A DNA stretch of 7,666 nucleotides from Phyllobacteriaceae bacterium UBA1940 (lineage in GTDB: Bacteria > Pseudomonadota > Alphaproteobacteria > Rhizobiales > Rhizobiaceae). The stretch lies in assembly GCA_002336975.1 (NCBI GenBank), contig DDFA01000113.1, forward strand, positions 28,124-35,789, in the 5' to 3' direction. Within the stretch, counting starts at the first letter, position 1, and each line of letters starts with the position of its first letter. The notes below the pieces were generated by a model. That model searched no databases. It was not told the DNA's origin and saw only the letters and a list, made by a program, of their open reading frames with translations. Position numbers and translations under genes: made by a program. Shown here piece after piece: positions 6,709 through 7,666 of this stretch.

Positions 6709-7143
6709 ATGGCAGACGGCGACATCGACATTGCGCCCGGCGTCGTCATTTTCGGCGACGAATTGAGGGAGAGCTTCATCCGCGCTTCCGGCCCGGGCGG
6801 CCAGAACGTCAACAAGGTCGCGACCGCGGTGCAGCTGCGCTTCGACGCGCAAAACGCCCGCGGCCTGCCGGAGCGCGTGCGCGACAACCTCATTCGCCTC
6901 GCGGGCCAGCGCGCCACCAAGGACGGCGAGATCGTCATCGAGGCGGCGCGCTTCCGCACCCAGGAACGCAACCGCGACGACGCCCGGCAACGCCTGGCCG
7001 AACTGGTCGCCAAGGCGGCGGAGCCGCCGCCGAAACCGCGCCGCAAGACAAAACCGTCCAAGGGCGCTGTCGAACGCCGCCTGAAGGCCAAATCGGGGCG
7101 CTCCACCGTCAAGAAGATGCGCGGCCGCGTCGGCGAGGATTGA
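6709..7143 (+). CDS. arfB: Alternative ribosome-rescue factor ArfB (YaeJ/ICT1-type peptidyl-tRNA hydrolase)
   Basis: Codon-independent release factor that frees ribosomes stalled at mRNA ends by hydrolysing peptidyl-tRNA. It has 144 residues, close to the 140 of E. coli ArfB, and lacks the codon-recognition domains of RF1/RF2. The catalytic motif GPGGQNVNK has GGQ at residues 30-32. The C-terminal tail (about 110-144) is very rich in Lys and Arg (PRRKTKPSKG, RRLKAKSGRS, KKMRGR), as expected for the part that enters the empty mRNA channel. The ATG at 6709 has only a poor, too-close AGGG (two bases away). The frame is open further upstream into pckA DNA, but homologues begin near this ATG. Only 25 bases separate it from the pckA terminator, which leaves no room for an ordinary promoter in the gap. 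Confidence 0.93.
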   Translation: MADGDIDIAPGVVIFGDELRESFIRASGPGGQNVNKVATAVQLRFDAQNARGLPERVRDNLIRLAGQRATKDGEIVIEAARFRTQERNRDDARQRLAELVAKAAEPPPKPRRKTKPSKGAVERRLKAKSGRSTVKKMRGRVGED

Positions 7144-7152
7144 CGTCGAGCA

Positions 7153-7181
7153 TTGACATCCCCGGTCGCAACATCACTTTT
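7153..7181 (+). promoter_or_regulatory. possible promoter of the BON-LysM gene
   Basis: A perfect TTGACA (7153-7158) lies just after the arfB stop codon. The hexamer 17 bases further on (ACTTTT, 7176-7181) is a poor -10 match. The leader would be about 25-30 bases. The -35 match is the only real support. Confidence 0.25.
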
Positions 7182-7214
7182 CCGCGCGAACCCAACATCA
7201 CAGGAGAGGTATTC

Positions 7215-7666
7215 ATGGGCATTTTCGATTTCGTCAAATCGGTCGGAGCAAAGCTTGGCATCGGCGACGGCGAGGCGCCATCGGCTGACGCGCTCAAGAA
7301 AGAGCTCGATTCGCACAAGCTCGGCACCGAAAAAGTCGAGGTCGAAGTGCAGGGCGACAAGGCGATCCTCAAGGGCGTGGTCGCCGACCAGTCGATCTTC
7401 GAAAAGGCCGTCATCGCCATCGGCAACACGCTCGGCGTGTCGAAGGTGGAAGCCGGCGAGCTGAAGATCGTGCCGCCGGATTCGGGGCTGAAGCTCGATC
7501 CCAATGTCAGCATCACCGACCTGGTGAAGGCCTCCATCCCCGCCGCCCAGCCGGTGTTCTATACCGTCAAGAAGGGCGACAACCTGTCGAAGATCGCCGA
7601 GGCGCAGTACGGCAAGGGCAAGGCGTCGAAATACACCGTCATCTTCGAGGCCAACAAGCCGATGCT
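7215..7666 (+). CDS. lysM: BON and LysM domain protein, Kbp/YgaU-like, cut at the right edge
   Basis: Small protein resembling E. coli Kbp (YgaU), a cytosolic potassium-binding protein of 149 residues. The window holds 150 codons plus two bases and ends in the conserved FEANKPM; by comparison with Kbp about 15 residues are missing. It begins MGIFDFVKSVGAKL, like the MGLFNFVKDAGEKL start of Kbp, with no signal peptide. Residues about 25-87 form the BON domain (VEVEVQGDKAILKGVV and AIGNTLGVSKVEA are typical). A linker of about 25 residues follows, then the LysM domain from about 114 (FYTVKKGDNLSKIAEAQYG). The ATG has AGGAGAGG five bases upstream. It follows arfB by 71 bases on the same strand and may have its own promoter. 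The potassium-binding role is inferred from E. coli; many rhizobial copies are annotated only as peptidoglycan-binding LysM proteins. Confidence 0.92.
   Translation, partial: MGIFDFVKSVGAKLGIGDGEAPSADALKKELDSHKLGTEKVEVEVQGDKAILKGVVADQSIFEKAVIAIGNTLGVSKVEAGELKIVPPDSGLKLDPNVSITDLVKASIPAAQPVFYTVKKGDNLSKIAEAQYGKGKASKYTVIFEANKPM

Overview
The window reads as a chromosomal segment of an alphaproteobacterium of the order Hyphomicrobiales (Rhizobiales), probably a Mesorhizobium- or other Phyllobacteriaceae-like organism. The evidence is the high GC content and the gene order chvI-chvG-hprK-EIIA(Man)-HPr beside ahcY on one side and divergent pckA on the other. This order is known from Sinorhizobium, Mesorhizobium, Agrobacterium and Brucella relatives (chvI/chvG are called bvrR/bvrS in Brucella). 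Genus assignment is inference; no rRNA or other marker is present.

Layout, left to right. Positions 1-4712 are all transcribed leftwards (minus strand). In transcription order they are chvI (response regulator, 4712-4011), chvG (membrane sensor kinase, 3953-2178), hprK (short HPr kinase, 2181-1633), manX-like EIIA (1554-1153), ptsH (HPr, 1156-863) and the first 242 codons of ahcY (728 to the window edge). Two junctions (chvG/hprK and EIIA/ptsH) are 4-base ATGA overlaps, which suggests translational coupling. A GNRA-capped hairpin sits between hprK and EIIA, and a 16-bp palindrome lies just upstream of a possible ahcY promoter. A 294-base divergent control region (4713-5006) contains an AT-rich island of about 80 bases. 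Positions 5007 to the end are on the plus strand: pckA (5007-6623), a strong intrinsic terminator (6653-6683), arfB (6709-7143), and a BON-LysM gene of the Kbp/YgaU type (7215 to the edge, missing about the last 15 codons).

How the genes fit together. ChvG-ChvI is the envelope/acid-stress two-component system that controls the free-living to host-associated switch in this order. HprK, EIIA(Man) and HPr form an incomplete phosphotransferase system with no sugar permease (EIIB/EIIC) in view; in related bacteria it acts in regulation, including carbon-catabolite control, not transport. PEP carboxykinase makes PEP, the phosphoryl donor for that relay, from oxaloacetate, so the locus places PEP synthesis beside PEP sensing and envelope signalling. 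AhcY belongs to the S-adenosylmethionine cycle. ArfB rescues stalled ribosomes.

I found no mobile element, CRISPR array, RNA gene, phage gene or unrecognised gene family. The genes are ordinary core genes and I see no new system. The points worth checking are non-coding: the ahcY-upstream palindrome, the chvI/pckA control region, the chvI leader hairpin with two candidate starts, the hprK-EIIA hairpin, and arfB packed directly against the pckA terminator.
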